Shown: positions 17,765 to 27,762, counted from the stretch's first letter. The stretch: 64,000 nt of DNA from Pseudanabaena mucicola FACHB-723 (GCF_014696385.1 NZ_JACJQB010000001.1:248001-312000), one strand, 5' to 3'. A program made the numbers and translations. The notes: generated from the sequence alone by a model not told the origin.

Positions 17765-20575
17765 TTAGGATACGTGATTAAGCAGGGAGCTTTCTCGCTG
17801 CGTTAGCTCTATGATAATGTCTGTTTTAAAATCTAAGACTAAACCTTTTAATGCTTGAGCGATCGCCTGTTGTGAAGGTGGCATTTGGTTAATTAATTCC
17901 AGCATTACTTCATCATCGCAGTAATAAGCGGCCTCATGCATTTGTTGTAACCATTCAGGAGGCATCACTGCGATCGCTTCTTTAAATACTTCTAATTTTG
18001 TTATGGGAGGTGGATTTCTCTCTGTGGACAGGAGACGATCGCTTTGATTTTGATCGACTTGCTTGAATTGATTAGGTGATAGGATTTTTGCCAATGTTTG
18101 TAATAACTGCTCAATGCTGAAAGGCTTTAGCAAAAATGTGGTTGCCTTCGCCTCTAGAGCGAGTTTGCGGTTGTCAATCAGTCCGCTAATAGCAATGACT
18201 TTAACTAGAGGATTTAGGTTTTGTAAGGTGTGTATCGTCGTCATGCCATCGAGGTTCGGCATCATGATATCCATGATCACTGCGCTGACTTCCTGTTGAT
18301 ATTTCCCATACAGAGCGATCGCACCAATACCATCACTAGCCAAAATTGTGCGGTAGTTATGGCTCTCCAAGGCGGCCTTAATTACTTCTCGAATTTCCAG
18401 TTCATCATCCACAATCAAGATCAACTCTCCATTACCTCTAGGGCTGGATGCTTCGATGCTAGGCGTACTCACTTCCCCTGCGATCGCGGGTAAGACCACC
18501 TTAAATTCTGCACCCTTGCCCACTTCACTCTCCACGGTAACAAAGCCACCATGATGTTTGACAATTCCCATCACCGTCGATAGCCCTAGACCCGTGCCTT
18601 TGCCGACTTCTTTGGTGGTAAAAAATGGATCAAAAATGCGCGTTAATAACTCTGCGGGAATCCCTATACCTGTATCAGTCACCTTCACCACCACATATTC
18701 CCCTGCTTTGGCAGCTAAGCTTATCGGTACATCATCATCCTCTAATCGCAGATTTTCTGCACAAATTGTCAATGCGCCGCCATCGGGCATCGCGTCCCTA
18801 GCATTGATCATCAGATTCATAAATACTTGGTGGATTTGAGTCGCATCAGCCGAGATATTCCAGAGAGTTTGAGTGGAGATATCTGTGATGATCTCAATGG
18901 ATTTCGGAAAAGTCTGTTTCATAATTCCAATCAACTCTAGAAGCAGAGAATGTAGCGACAATATTGCATATTCCCCCTCAGTGTTGCGACTAAACAATAA
19001 AATTTGCTTGACTAACTCCGCGCCACGTCGCGCACTGTTAGAGAGGATTGCTAATAAATTGGCTACACTTTCATCAAGGTTAGGAATTTTGAGAGGCAAT
19101 AGTTGCGTAATGCCCAAAATTGGGGTCAGAATGTTATTGAAATCATGGGCGATGCCACTGGCTAAGGTTCCTAAACTCTCTAATCGTTGAGCATGATAAA
19201 ACTGTTCTTCTAATCTCTTGGTTTCTGTAATATCTTCCACAAACATCAAAATTCCACCCACTTCTCCCGTCATCTGAATCCAAGGCAGCACTTCCCATTT
19301 TAATATCTGCTCTGAGCCATCGGGAAAAATAAAAGAATCTTGCTCGCATTTTCTGGTTGCTCCTGCTAAGCATTCTTGATGGATTTGTTTCCAAGCCTCA
19401 GAAAGATTTGGCAAAACCTCATAGTGCGATCGCCCCATGACATCTTCCCTAGAGCCAAGTTGATACAGATCGAGCCACTTCTGGCTGACCTCAATATAAA
19501 ACATCTGGCGATCGAACATCGCCACACTCACAGGCGCATATTTGATAAATAGACTTAATTTTTCCTTCTCCTCCTGTACAGCCATTTCTGCCTGTTTGCG
19601 CTGGGTAATATCAGTTAAAACCGTATTTATATCCCAATATTCATTTGTTTTATCCCATTTAATAGATTGAGAAGCCGCCAGCCAATGCTGGCCGCCATTT
19701 TTGTCATAGAAGCGATATTCAAGATTATTACTACTTTTATTTTGCTGACAGGCGGTAAGGGTTTGGTCGATAAGCGTTTCCAAGTCTTCAGGATCAACTA
19801 GACTTGCCCAAAGATGTTGATCTGCCATCAATTCTTTTGCGGTATATCCCAAAAGAACTTCGCAACCATCAGACCAATAATAAAACACCCAAGTGCGATT
19901 GGGATAAAATCGATAACTAGTAACTGTAGCGATCGCTCGCTTCAGAATTTGGTTAAGTTTCTCCGCCTCCCTCACCTTAGATTCGGTAATATCCGTAACC
20001 ACAATACTATTAATGACAAGCTGATCGAGATTAAATTGCTTTAGCGACACCTTAACGGGTATTTCTTTATTTTTGGCTATCTTTCTTCTATCTACATCTA
20101 CATCTAGAGCTATCTTCCTTCTATCTATATCTATAGTTTCTACAGCACCTATCAAAGATAATTCTATTGTTAGCGTTGCTTCTTGTTGACTTTGTTGCAA
20201 CATTAATCCAAAAGCTTTGCGATCTTGAGGTGATATAAAATTTTCTAATTGCGAGCCAATCAAATTTTGGAGAGGACGATTTAATAATCCTGCAAGTTGT
20301 TTATTGCAATACAAAATCAATCCTTCTTTAGAAACCGTAGCCGCCCCCTCCCCCATTTGTTCTACTAAACACTGATAAACATAATCCGCTCCTTGTAGCG
20401 TAAATACTTGTGCCCCTTGCGATGTAGATACTACTACCGCATCAACTTCCCCCGAACGAATTGCCTGTAACGTCTCTTCCGTCTCAGCTAAACGTTCTTT
20501 TGTATCCGTCAATTGTTGTCGTAAGCTATCGACTTCCTGACGCAGTGATTCAAGATAAGCTTGAGAGTTTTCCAT
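17765..20575 (-). CDS. Multi-PAS hybrid histidine kinase in the kai-like operon
   Basis: 936 residues, soluble (no membrane segment). Order: N-terminal coiled coil, PAS (about 60-200), two further PAS/PAC domains (about 215-330, 340-460), HisKA ([18 protein letters not shown]), HATPase_c ([24 protein letters not shown]), a receiver domain (Asp in [12 protein letters not shown], Lys in LLKPF), and a C-terminal tail of about 120 residues. Its start overlaps the end of the second kaiB-like gene by 26 bases, so it is translationally coupled. It could be an output or input kinase of the KaiC/KaiB-like pair. The first PAS contains an in-frame duplication. Confidence 0.92.
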   Translation of the reverse strand: MENSQAYLESLRQEVDSLRQQLTDTKERLAETEETLQAIRSGEVDAVVVSTSQGAQVFTLQGADYVYQCLVEQMGEGAATVSKEGLILYCNKQLAGLLNRPLQNLIGSQLENFISPQDRKAFGLMLQQSQQEATLTIELSLIGAVETIDIDRRKIALDVDVDRRKIAKNKEIPVKVSLKQFNLDQLVINSIVVTDITESKVREAEKLNQILKRAIATVTSYRFYPNRTWVFYYWSDGCEVLLGYTAKELMADQHLWASLVDPEDLETLIDQTLTACQQNKSSNNLEYRFYDKNGGQHWLAASQSIKWDKTNEYWDINTVLTDITQRKQAEMAVQEEKEKLSLFIKYAPVSVAMFDRQMFYIEVSQKWLDLYQLGSREDVMGRSHYEVLPNLSEAWKQIHQECLAGATRKCEQDSFIFPDGSEQILKWEVLPWIQMTGEVGGILMFVEDITETKRLEEQFYHAQRLESLGTLASGIAHDFNNILTPILGITQLLPLKIPNLDESVANLLAILSNSARRGAELVKQILLFSRNTEGEYAILSLHSLLLELIGIMKQTFPKSIEIITDISTQTLWNISADATQIHQVFMNLMINARDAMPDGGALTICAENLRLEDDDVPISLAAKAGEYVVVKVTDTGIGIPAELLTRIFDPFFTTKEVGKGTGLGLSTVMGIVKHHGGFVTVESEVGKGAEFKVVLPAIAGEVSTPSIEASSPRGNGELILIVDDELEIREVIKAALESHNYRTILASDGIGAIALYGKYQQEVSAVIMDIMMPNLDGMTTIHTLQNLNPLVKVIAISGLIDNRKLALEAKATTFLLKPFSIEQLLQTLAKILSPNQFKQVDQNQSDRLLSTERNPPPITKLEVFKEAIAVMPPEWLQQMHEAAYYCDDEVMLELINQMPPSQQAIAQALKGLVLDFKTDIIIELTQRESSLLNHVS
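20076..20141 (-). repeat. Two 33-bp tandem units inside the first PAS domain
   Basis: Units 20076-20108 and 20109-20141 agree at about 25 of 33 positions. They encode IDIDRRKIA and [11 protein letters not shown] in frame, inserting one extra 11-residue turn into the PAS loop. Confidence 0.75.
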
Positions 20576-20948
20576 TATCTTCCTCTCCAGTAATACCTAA
20601 ACTCCCTTTTGGCAAAATATCTAAACCAATTAACACCTTTTCTGTATTCGATAAATTGCCAATCATCCTTTGTAAAGGCAATGGTAATTCTTTAATTAAA
20701 GTAGGAACTGCGACAATATTTTCAGATATTAGGGCTTCAGCCTGTTGGTATATATCGATAACTTCTAATTCATAGCGTCCTTGGAGATTTTCTTCACAAA
20801 TTTTTTTAATATTTTGCAACGCTGTCACCGATTGGAGCGTTGTCCCTGCGATATAAAGACGCAGAATGTATTGCTGAGCTTTTAAATTAGATAGGGAATC
20901 CTCAAAAAGCTCCGTAGTCGTTAGTTCTAAGTCTTCTGGATCGATCAT
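20550..20948 (-). CDS. kaiB: KaiB-like thioredoxin-fold protein (longer paralogue)
   Basis: 132 residues. The KaiB core (about 25-112) shows LRLYIAGTTLQSVTALQNIKK near the start of the fold, PTLIKELP and [15 protein letters not shown]. An N-terminal extension of about 24 residues and a C-terminal tail are not in canonical KaiB. KaiB binds the KaiC CI ring after switching fold. As a second copy next to a kaiC-like gene, it more likely belongs to a KaiB2/KaiB3-type system. Co-oriented with its neighbours; the end overlaps the kinase start. Confidence 0.88.
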   Translation of the reverse strand: MIDPEDLELTTTELFEDSLSNLKAQQYILRLYIAGTTLQSVTALQNIKKICEENLQGRYELEVIDIYQQAEALISENIVAVPTLIKELPLPLQRMIGNLSNTEKVLIGLDILPKGSLGITGEEDNGKLSSLS

Positions 20949-21030
20949 TATTCTTACCTTGAATTGATTTTACTTACTAGAGCTATTTGCTAGAATTACC
21001 TATTAGAATAACTATCTAACTCCTGCTCTA

Positions 21031-21357
21031 CTATTCATTTGTCAGGGGAAAGATCTGCAATCCAACTAATACTTTCTCTGTATTTGATAAATCACCAATA
21101 ATTTTTTTAATTGGTTCGGGCAATTTTCTCACTAGGGTTGGTAAGGCGACAATGCTGTCCTCGATCGCTAAATGAGGTTGTTTACTGAGATCGATAATCT
21201 CGATGCTGTACTGACCATGCAAATATTCTTCACAAATATTCTTCAAGTTTGCAAAAGCTACCAGAGATTTAGCAGTTTGTCCCGCCACATAGAGCCGTAA
21301 TTGCCAATTCTTTGTTTTAGGAGAATTAACATGATCTTTTGATAGTTGATCTGTCAT
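21031..21357 (-). CDS. kaiB: KaiB-like protein (short paralogue)
   Basis: 108 residues, close to canonical KaiB length. It contains [31 protein letters not shown], and [15 protein letters not shown], the same core as the adjacent paralogue. The start is 33 bp downstream of the kaiC-like stop, so the two are probably one transcript. No kaiA is present in this window. Whether it takes part in timing or in another stress/light output is open. Confidence 0.9.
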   Translation of the reverse strand: MTDQLSKDHVNSPKTKNWQLRLYVAGQTAKSLVAFANLKNICEEYLHGQYSIEIIDLSKQPHLAIEDSIVALPTLVRKLPEPIKKIIGDLSNTEKVLVGLQIFPLTNE

Positions 21358-21390
21358 AGTTTTGCCTAGAAATTAGTTAAGAGTTGATCT

Positions 21391-23088
21391 TCAAGGACTA
21401 ATGTGACGCAACTTTTCCATAAAAGCGCGATTTGCTACGGCTTCATTTTGACTATCTTCTTCCTCTTCTAAAAGTAACGCAAATTCTTGATCCCGACTGT
21501 CTAACTGCATTTGCAAGGCATTAATTTGTGCTTGGAGCAGTTGTTTCTCACGATCGAAATCACGTTTTTTGAGTTCAAAATTCTGCTGGCGTTTTTTAGC
21601 AAGAGATTTTTCTGCCAATTCCTGATTGACTCTTTCTGTACCTGTCAAAACTTTACCCTCACCCAAATAAACATCCACCAAGTTCACACCGTCACTGTTA
21701 ACTATAAATTCGCGGACTTGGTTAGAATGGGACATCCCGCGAGACTTGAGTGCATAGAGAATCCGATTACGTTCACCATTGACTTTGATGGTTTGTAACT
21801 CTATCCAAGTATCCATCAGCGAAGAAACCCCGACTTCAGTTCTTTCTTGATCGAGGTCGATCTCACCAGACGTTAAATTGGTCAAGAAAATCGTGATTTG
21901 TTTACTCTTTAAGTAATCAATCAAACGCATAAAGAAGCTCTTGGTTTGCATTACACTTCCACTCATAATGAGATTGCTCATCGGATCGATAACGATCGCC
22001 CTTGGCTGAAACTCCTTGATCCATTTATGGATTTTAAACAGGCGCATTTCTAGGTTGTAATTGCTAGGACGTACCGCATCAAACTTTAATAATCCCTGCT
22101 CCACGTATGGATTTAAGTCCAGACTAATCGAGTTTAAATTGCGAAGAATTTGTTGCGGTGATTCTTCGGTTGCCAGATATAAGCACCGTTCGCCTCGCGC
22201 ACAGGTTGCCCGAGCAAAATGACCTGCCAGTGTAGTTTTGCCCGTACCTGCCCTACCTGTGATCAGAATACTGCTGCCGCGATAGTAACCCTCACCACCA
22301 AACATCTCATCGAGTTGGGCAATCCCCGTCGAGATGCGCTCGTTAGATACCTGATGATTGAGGTTGAGGGAAGTGATCGGTAAGACAGAAATGCCATCTT
22401 CTTCGATTAAAAAAGGATATTCATTATTACTATGGCGAGAGCCGCGATATTTAATAATTTGAATGGTTCTCGTGGCAATTTCTCCAAAGGTTTTTTGATC
22501 TAATTTGATCACACAGTCGGACACATATTCTTCTAAACCTTGACGGGTTAGCGTTCTTTCGCCACGTTCCCCTGTAACTACAGCCGTAACACCTTGATCC
22601 TTTAACCAATGAAACAAACGCCGCAACTCAGCCCGCACAATATTGCTATTGTCTAAGCCTGCAAACAAAACTTCAATTGTGTCGAGAAGTACCCGTTTTG
22701 CACCAATTTTTTTAATCGCATAGCCCAAACGTAGAAAGAGGGCTTCGAGGTCATATTCTCCTGTTTCTTCGATTTCGCTAGCTTCAATATGCACATGATC
22801 GATAAAGATTTTATCTTCAGCAATTAACTTGCGTAAATTCCAGCCTAAAGAGGCGACATTCTTGGCGATTTCTGGTGCGGTTTCTTCGAAGGTAACTAAA
22901 ACCCCATTCTCGCCATATTGTGTTGCTCCGCGCACCAAAAACTCCACACCAAATAAAGTTTTGCCACAACCCGCACCACCACAGATTAAGGTCGGTCTAC
23001 CTTGGGGCAGTCCGCCATCGGTAATTTCATCGAGTCCTTGAATACCTGTGAGGCATTTGGTGAGCTGTATGTCTTGGGCGTCTTCCAT
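21391..23088 (-). CDS. kaiC: KaiC-like double-RecA ATPase
   Basis: 565 residues with two RecA-like domains. CI has Walker A GGAGCGKT (37-44) and catalytic Glu pair FEE (68-69). CII has Walker A GRAGTGKT (278-285) and EE at 308-309. The segment VSSLMDT puts Ser422/Ser423 at the positions of the KaiC phospho-sites Ser431/Thr432, so autophosphorylation is plausible. The canonical C-terminal KaiA-binding tail is not recognisable; instead residues about 490-550 look like a charged coiled coil. This and the absence of kaiA point to a KaiC2/KaiC3-type paralogue rather than the core clock protein. Confidence 0.9.
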   Translation of the reverse strand: MEDAQDIQLTKCLTGIQGLDEITDGGLPQGRPTLICGGAGCGKTLFGVEFLVRGATQYGENGVLVTFEETAPEIAKNVASLGWNLRKLIAEDKIFIDHVHIEASEIEETGEYDLEALFLRLGYAIKKIGAKRVLLDTIEVLFAGLDNSNIVRAELRRLFHWLKDQGVTAVVTGERGERTLTRQGLEEYVSDCVIKLDQKTFGEIATRTIQIIKYRGSRHSNNEYPFLIEEDGISVLPITSLNLNHQVSNERISTGIAQLDEMFGGEGYYRGSSILITGRAGTGKTTLAGHFARATCARGERCLYLATEESPQQILRNLNSISLDLNPYVEQGLLKFDAVRPSNYNLEMRLFKIHKWIKEFQPRAIVIDPMSNLIMSGSVMQTKSFFMRLIDYLKSKQITIFLTNLTSGEIDLDQERTEVGVSSLMDTWIELQTIKVNGERNRILYALKSRGMSHSNQVREFIVNSDGVNLVDVYLGEGKVLTGTERVNQELAEKSLAKKRQQNFELKKRDFDREKQLLQAQINALQMQLDSRDQEFALLLEEEEDSQNEAVANRAFMEKLRHISP

Positions 23089-23145
23089 TGAAGTTCATCC
23101 ACTGAATAATTTGATAATTACAGCCTATTGAGGCTTTGAGTAGTA

Positions 23146-23196
23146 CAGAAATATTTTTGAAAGCGGCGCGAAGCGCCGCTTTCAAAAATATTTCTG
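23146..23196. terminator. Hairpin with GCGC-GAA-GCGC apex
   Basis: Perfect 24-bp arms (23146-23169, 23173-23196) upstream of the kaiC-like gene and about 300 bp past the end of the GGDEF/EAL gene. It may act as terminator for the latter or insulate the kai-like operon. Confidence 0.75.
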
Positions 23197-23340
23197 GGTT
23201 TTAATTAAGCGCAAAGCGCTGTATAGCGATCGCAATTTGTTGCGTGGGTTTGTATTGCCTGTATCTCCAGCGATATAGACCCTTAAATTTTAAGTCTAGT
23301 TATAATGAGACACTTAAAAAATGATAAGAATCTTATAACA

Positions 23341-23434
23341 ATAGGACTTACGCAAAAAGACTGGAAACAGCGATTCTAGCGTAAGGGCAATTCATGAATT
23401 GCCCTTATGATGCGTTCTTCTGCGTAAATCCTAT
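23341..23434. mobile_element. MITE-like element with TAGGACTTACGCA-type ends
   Basis: Terminal inverted repeats ATAGGACTTACGCA (23341-23354) and TGCGTAAATCCTAT (23421-23434), one mismatch apart, flank 66 bases that contain the palindrome core AATTCATGAATT. The ends resemble those of short non-autonomous elements and some insertion sequences frequent in cyanobacteria. No transposase is inside. A target duplication is not obvious. Confidence 0.6.
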
Positions 23435-23491
23435 TAAAGCTAAACCCAGAGGCGACTGCGCTTGTGTAGCGAGCGTCATGATTTTTTAGTC

Positions 23492-25642
23492 TTAATAGTC
23501 AAATTTAATAGGGGCAGGACGTGCGATCGCATAACCTTGGGCGTAATCTACGCCAATTTCTCGCAGTTCTTCTAAGATGCCGATATCTTCAACATATTCA
23601 GCGATTGTTTCTAGATTCATCGCATGGGCAATACGATTAAAGCTCTCTACAATTGCCTTAGCAACATGATTATGTTTGATATTACGGACAAAAGAGCCAT
23701 CAATTTTGAGATAATCAACGGGTAAATTCATGAGATAGCCAAACGAACTCAATCCGCTGCCAAAGTCATCCAGAGCAAAGCGACAACCAAATTTTTTAAG
23801 TTCACTAATGAAATATCGAGCTTGCTCAAAGTTAGAGATTGCCGCAGTTTCCGTAATTTCAAAACAAATATTTTGGGGAGGGATATTGTAGATCGGAAAT
23901 TGTTCAATTAAGAAATTGAGAAACTGATTATTCGCAATGCTAGTACCAGATAGGTTGATCGTACACCAGCCATCGGGAAGAAGCTGATTTCCCAACAGGT
24001 GTTGATAATTCGAGAAGAAAGTTGTGATGACCCAGCGATCTATATCGGTAATTAATCCATAACGTTCGGCAGAGGGAATAAATGAATTGGGTGGTATTAT
24101 TTCACCCTTTTCATCTAACATCCTGATCAACACTTCATAGTGTTCTGTTGATGATTTGGAACCGATTGGTACAATCTTTTGGTAGTAGAGACAGAAGTGA
24201 TTAGTTTCTAAAGCGCGGCTAATTTTGGACATCACCTGCCTCTCGCCACGTTGTCTAATCAGATCACTATCATCTATACGATAGATATGGACACAATTCC
24301 GACCTTTATCTTTGGCGGCATAACAAGCCGCATCAGCCGCACCTAGCACTTCCATCAAGTCTTGACTATTTTCATCAATAGCAACAACGCCAATGCTGAC
24401 ACCGATGATAAAGGTTTTGTTATTCCAAGCAAATCGAAAATCATGAACTAGATCTTTGATAGTTTCGGCAATATGCTCGGCTTGGGTGAGTGGACATTGA
24501 GTTAGCAAAAGCCCGAATTCATCACCACCTAAACGCCCTAATGTATCATTAGCACGCACTCTTTTATGGATCAGACCAGTGATTTGACGCAGTAATTCAT
24601 CACCTGCCATGTGACCGACAGTATCATTAACAACTTTAAATTGATCTAAATCCAAATAACAAAGCGCATGTTGCTGCTTTGTCTTTTGTACAGAAGTGAT
24701 TGCTTCAACTAAGATATTTTCAAATCCACGACGGTTAATTAAGCCTGTCAGAGCATCGTGACTCGCTTCCCAAGAGAGTTGCTTGGCAAGATAACGTGAT
24801 TCGGTAACATCATGAAAGACAATGACTGCACCGATAACCTGATCTTTGCGATCGCGAATTGGAGCGGCAGAATCCTCGATCGCATACTCAGTACCATCAC
24901 GCGAGATGAGAATCGTATGGTTTGCCAAACCGACAATTTCCCTTTTTTGCAAAGCTTTGGTAATTGGATTGGGGGCTGGTTCTCGCGTTAATTCATTAAT
25001 TATCTTAAAAATATCATACAGAGGAAGACCTTCTGCTTCTTCGGCTAGCCATCCTGTTAGTTTCTCAGCAACAGGATTAAAATATCGAATATTTCCCTCA
25101 GCATCAGTGGTAATGACCGCATCGCCGATGGATTTTAAGGTCACCTGTGCTAATTCCTTTTCAGCAAAGAAGATATCTTTGAGCCGTTGATTTTCTTCTA
25201 TCTCTTTGAGGAGTTGCAAGTTTTGTTCTTGGAGACTTTTTTGCAATCGACGGATGGTGAGATGAGTTTCTACACGCGCCAATACTTCTTCGATCTGAAA
25301 TGGCTTGGCAATGTAATCCACTCCTCCTGCCGATAGCCCTTGCACCTTATTCAAAGTCTCATTAAGAGCGCTCAAAAAAATAATTGGTATGTTTGCCGTG
25401 CGCTCGTCAGATTTTAATTGCTGACAGACTTCATACCCATCCATATCAGGCAATTTAATATCGAGCAAGATTAGTTCCGTTGCTGGCGACTGAGCGGCTC
25501 GCAGTGCCATTGCCCCTGTGGTTGCACTACGCACTTTATACCCCTGTTCATTCAGTGCATCTTTGAGCAATCTCAGGTTATCAGGCAAGTCGTCCACGAT
25601 TAAAATATTGCCACGATGTTGGACAACTGAAGTGTTGTTCAT
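23492..25642 (-). CDS. Response regulator with PAS, GGDEF and EAL domains
   Basis: 716 residues. Order: receiver (about 12-128, Asp in LLDIKLPDMDGY), linker coil, PAS (about 165-285, ending with FHDVTESRY), GGDEF (intact GRLGGDEFG, likely diguanylate cyclase), EAL (first motif reads EVL; later DDFGSG and KIDGSF motifs intact, so phosphodiesterase activity is possible). It would synthesise or degrade cyclic di-GMP in response to phosphorylation. Transcribed in the same direction as the kai-like genes but 400 bp upstream of them. Confidence 0.93.
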   Translation of the reverse strand: MNNTSVVQHRGNILIVDDLPDNLRLLKDALNEQGYKVRSATTGAMALRAAQSPATELILLDIKLPDMDGYEVCQQLKSDERTANIPIIFLSALNETLNKVQGLSAGGVDYIAKPFQIEEVLARVETHLTIRRLQKSLQEQNLQLLKEIEENQRLKDIFFAEKELAQVTLKSIGDAVITTDAEGNIRYFNPVAEKLTGWLAEEAEGLPLYDIFKIINELTREPAPNPITKALQKREIVGLANHTILISRDGTEYAIEDSAAPIRDRKDQVIGAVIVFHDVTESRYLAKQLSWEASHDALTGLINRRGFENILVEAITSVQKTKQQHALCYLDLDQFKVVNDTVGHMAGDELLRQITGLIHKRVRANDTLGRLGGDEFGLLLTQCPLTQAEHIAETIKDLVHDFRFAWNNKTFIIGVSIGVVAIDENSQDLMEVLGAADAACYAAKDKGRNCVHIYRIDDSDLIRQRGERQVMSKISRALETNHFCLYYQKIVPIGSKSSTEHYEVLIRMLDEKGEIIPPNSFIPSAERYGLITDIDRWVITTFFSNYQHLLGNQLLPDGWCTINLSGTSIANNQFLNFLIEQFPIYNIPPQNICFEITETAAISNFEQARYFISELKKFGCRFALDDFGSGLSSFGYLMNLPVDYLKIDGSFVRNIKHNHVAKAIVESFNRIAHAMNLETIAEYVEDIGILEELREIGVDYAQGYAIARPAPIKFDY

Positions 25643-25734
25643 ACTGCTTGCTAGCCTAGCTACAATACCTTTATTATAAGACGAAGAGCTTCGTCAAGCA
25701 TGACCAAAAAACACGTTGAATTACATCAGCAGGT

Positions 25735-25775
25735 CAGAGGGTGAGTTGCCCACTTGGTAGGCGACTCACCCTCTG
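25735..25775. terminator. Terminator-like hairpin after the second porin gene
   Basis: Arms of 16 bases (25735-25750, 25760-25775) with one G-T/A-C type exception and an eight-to-nine-base loop, 22 bases past the porin stop. Confidence 0.75.
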
Positions 25776-25797
25776 AATTTTAAGGTTATTGAACTAC

Positions 25798-27681
25798 CTA
25801 GAAACTAAACTGAGTGCGGAGATTGCCGACAAATACAGTGGGATTGGTCGAGAAACTATTGGGATTAAAAATTGCGTAGAAGGCTGGAACGATCGCAATG
25901 TTCTTACTGATTGGATAGTAGTAAGACATCTCTAGGTCATACTGAGTTGCACCATCGCCACCACCAGAAGCGAGGAAATTCCGACCACTGCTATAGCTGT
26001 GAGGTACAACAAAGGAAAGAACTCCTAATGCACCTTCCTTAAATAAATCAGGCAAGGCTACTCCAAATTGGAATGCATTAACATTAACGCTACCGCCTTG
26101 AACCGCAGGATTAAGCGGTGAAATGTTTGTACTACCGTATGAGTAGCGACCAAAAATCCCCAGTCCTTTAGTGATCAACCAATCAAAGTTCAAGATAAAC
26201 GTATCTGCGGTGGCATTGTTAATTGCACCACCCTGACCATCATCAGCAACACCATAGGGTAAAGGCTCAGCGGTTGCGCCACTAATGCGACCTCCATTAG
26301 CTTTAATATTAGAGCGGGTATACAAGAACCGAATGTTAGCATCACGACTTGGTGAATAGACTAACTCAGCACTTAGAGTATTAGTTCCACCAAATAGTCC
26401 TTGTTCGGGATTGCTGGAGGTATTATTGTTAGGGGCAGTAAGAAATTCTGTATTTTCGCCAAGATAAGCCGCAGTAAGCCTAAATTGTGGATTGATTGTC
26501 CATGAGACAACTGCTCCTGATCCACGATCGACAGCATTTGACAACGTACTTCCATTGGAGTTAAAGCTAGTTGCCCCCGTTAAGAAATTAGTGAAACGGT
26601 TCCCATCAAAATAGCGATAGAAGTTTAGGCGCGGCCCAATCGCGATATTGACATTATCGGCAGCAGGGAAGCTATAAAACAACTCCCGAATATTAAAGAT
26701 ATTAGCCGTTGGTACACCTGTTTGATCTAGAAATGGTGTTCCCCAAGTATTGGTATAGCCAGCCGATACAAAGTTGTTAGCAGGAGAGTTGCCATTGCCT
26801 GTCACAAGTTGAGTCACCAAAGCATCTTTACCCGTAAATGATGTCGTGAGTGTCAAAAACAAGTAATAACTAAAGGTTACATTAGGCTTTCGAGTGACAA
26901 ACTTATTTGAGACTGTGCTTCCAGCAGGACGTGGTGTTGCAAATATGCTGCCTGCGGCATTGCGCTCAGCAATCACATCACCACCAGCAGTAGCTCCAGA
27001 GATGTTAAAGAATGCAAGCCCACTTAGCTTTGTGGTTGGGGAGAATTGCTGTGCTTCGAGCTGAGCCGTCTTTGCATCAAGGGAATCCACCCGACCACGC
27101 AAGGTTGCTAATTCAGCCGCAAATTCTTCCTGCAACTTCTGCAAAGTGGCAAGATCTTCCTGAGAGACTTTATCGGCTAGCCCTGCGGAAATAATTTCAT
27201 TGATCTTATCCAAACAAGCATTTAACCCAGCCGCAAACTCATATCTTGCTAAAGCTTTACCACCTTTAAAAGTACCGTCTGGATAACCCGCAATACATCC
27301 ATAACGCTCTACTAAAGATTGCAGTGCTGTAAAAGCCCAATCCGTTGGACGCACATCGGATAGCTGAGAAACTGATGTTACTTGAGAAACATCGGTAGTT
27401 TCGGTCAGTTTATTTACTTCTAAATTACTGACTGGCAAATCTGTGGATAAACTTAGTTGAAGATTGACAGCTTGCTCTTGGCGCTCGATTAAATTACTAA
27501 TCGATGTAGTAGCCTCTGGGGAGGTATTTGCAGATAGATTTTCTATCGATAAATTAGCTGACAACTCTTTGGATAAGTTATCAGACGCTTGAGGTACAGC
27601 CTTGGCAGGAGCCTCGTACAAAGTAGACAGTGCGACAAACATCGCTAGACATGAAAATGAACTATTGAAAGCCTTTGACAT
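25798..27681 (-). CDS. SLH-domain OprB-type porin, likely purine-regulon member
   Basis: 627 residues. Signal peptide (about 1-29), a Ser/Asn/Glu-rich spacer (30-100), SLH domain (about 103-155), coiled coil (about 160-215), and a beta-barrel ending in QFSF. It is a paralogue of the porin at 10.4 kb: 53 consecutive residues across the SLH/coiled-coil join are identical, yet the barrel is different. Between it and the divergent Rieske oxygenase gene are one degenerate and one perfect copy of the purine-regulon operator, so I infer that it admits purines or their breakdown products through the outer membrane. Confidence 0.88.
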   Translation of the reverse strand: MSKAFNSSFSCLAMFVALSTLYEAPAKAVPQASDNLSKELSANLSIENLSANTSPEATTSISNLIERQEQAVNLQLSLSTDLPVSNLEVNKLTETTDVSQVTSVSQLSDVRPTDWAFTALQSLVERYGCIAGYPDGTFKGGKALARYEFAAGLNACLDKINEIISAGLADKVSQEDLATLQKLQEEFAAELATLRGRVDSLDAKTAQLEAQQFSPTTKLSGLAFFNISGATAGGDVIAERNAAGSIFATPRPAGSTVSNKFVTRKPNVTFSYYLFLTLTTSFTGKDALVTQLVTGNGNSPANNFVSAGYTNTWGTPFLDQTGVPTANIFNIRELFYSFPAADNVNIAIGPRLNFYRYFDGNRFTNFLTGATSFNSNGSTLSNAVDRGSGAVVSWTINPQFRLTAAYLGENTEFLTAPNNNTSSNPEQGLFGGTNTLSAELVYSPSRDANIRFLYTRSNIKANGGRISGATAEPLPYGVADDGQGGAINNATADTFILNFDWLITKGLGIFGRYSYGSTNISPLNPAVQGGSVNVNAFQFGVALPDLFKEGALGVLSFVVPHSYSSGRNFLASGGGDGATQYDLEMSYYYPISKNIAIVPAFYAIFNPNSFSTNPTVFVGNLRTQFSF

Positions 27682-27682
27682 A

Positions 27683-27690
27683 ACTCCTCA
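27683..27690 (-). promoter_or_regulatory. Predicted Yfr1 pairing site in the second porin leader
   Basis: TGAGGAGT directly before the ATG on the minus strand is complementary to ACUCCUCA, part of the Yfr1 motif, as in the first porin. It doubles as the ribosome binding site. Confidence 0.45.
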
Positions 27691-27722
27691 AACCAAATTA
27701 ATTAAGCGACGAACAAAAATTC

Positions 27723-27762
27723 GCAGTAATTTGGATACCGTATACAGTATCCAAATTACTGC
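27723..27762. promoter_or_regulatory. Extended inverted repeat carrying a degenerate GntR-type operator
   Basis: Perfect 16-bp arms (27723-27738, 27747-27762) enclose CGTATACA. Within it, 27739-27753 matches the operator TGTATACAGTATACA at 12 of 15 positions. It lies 42 bp upstream of the porin start, divergent from the Rieske gene. Confidence 0.65.
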
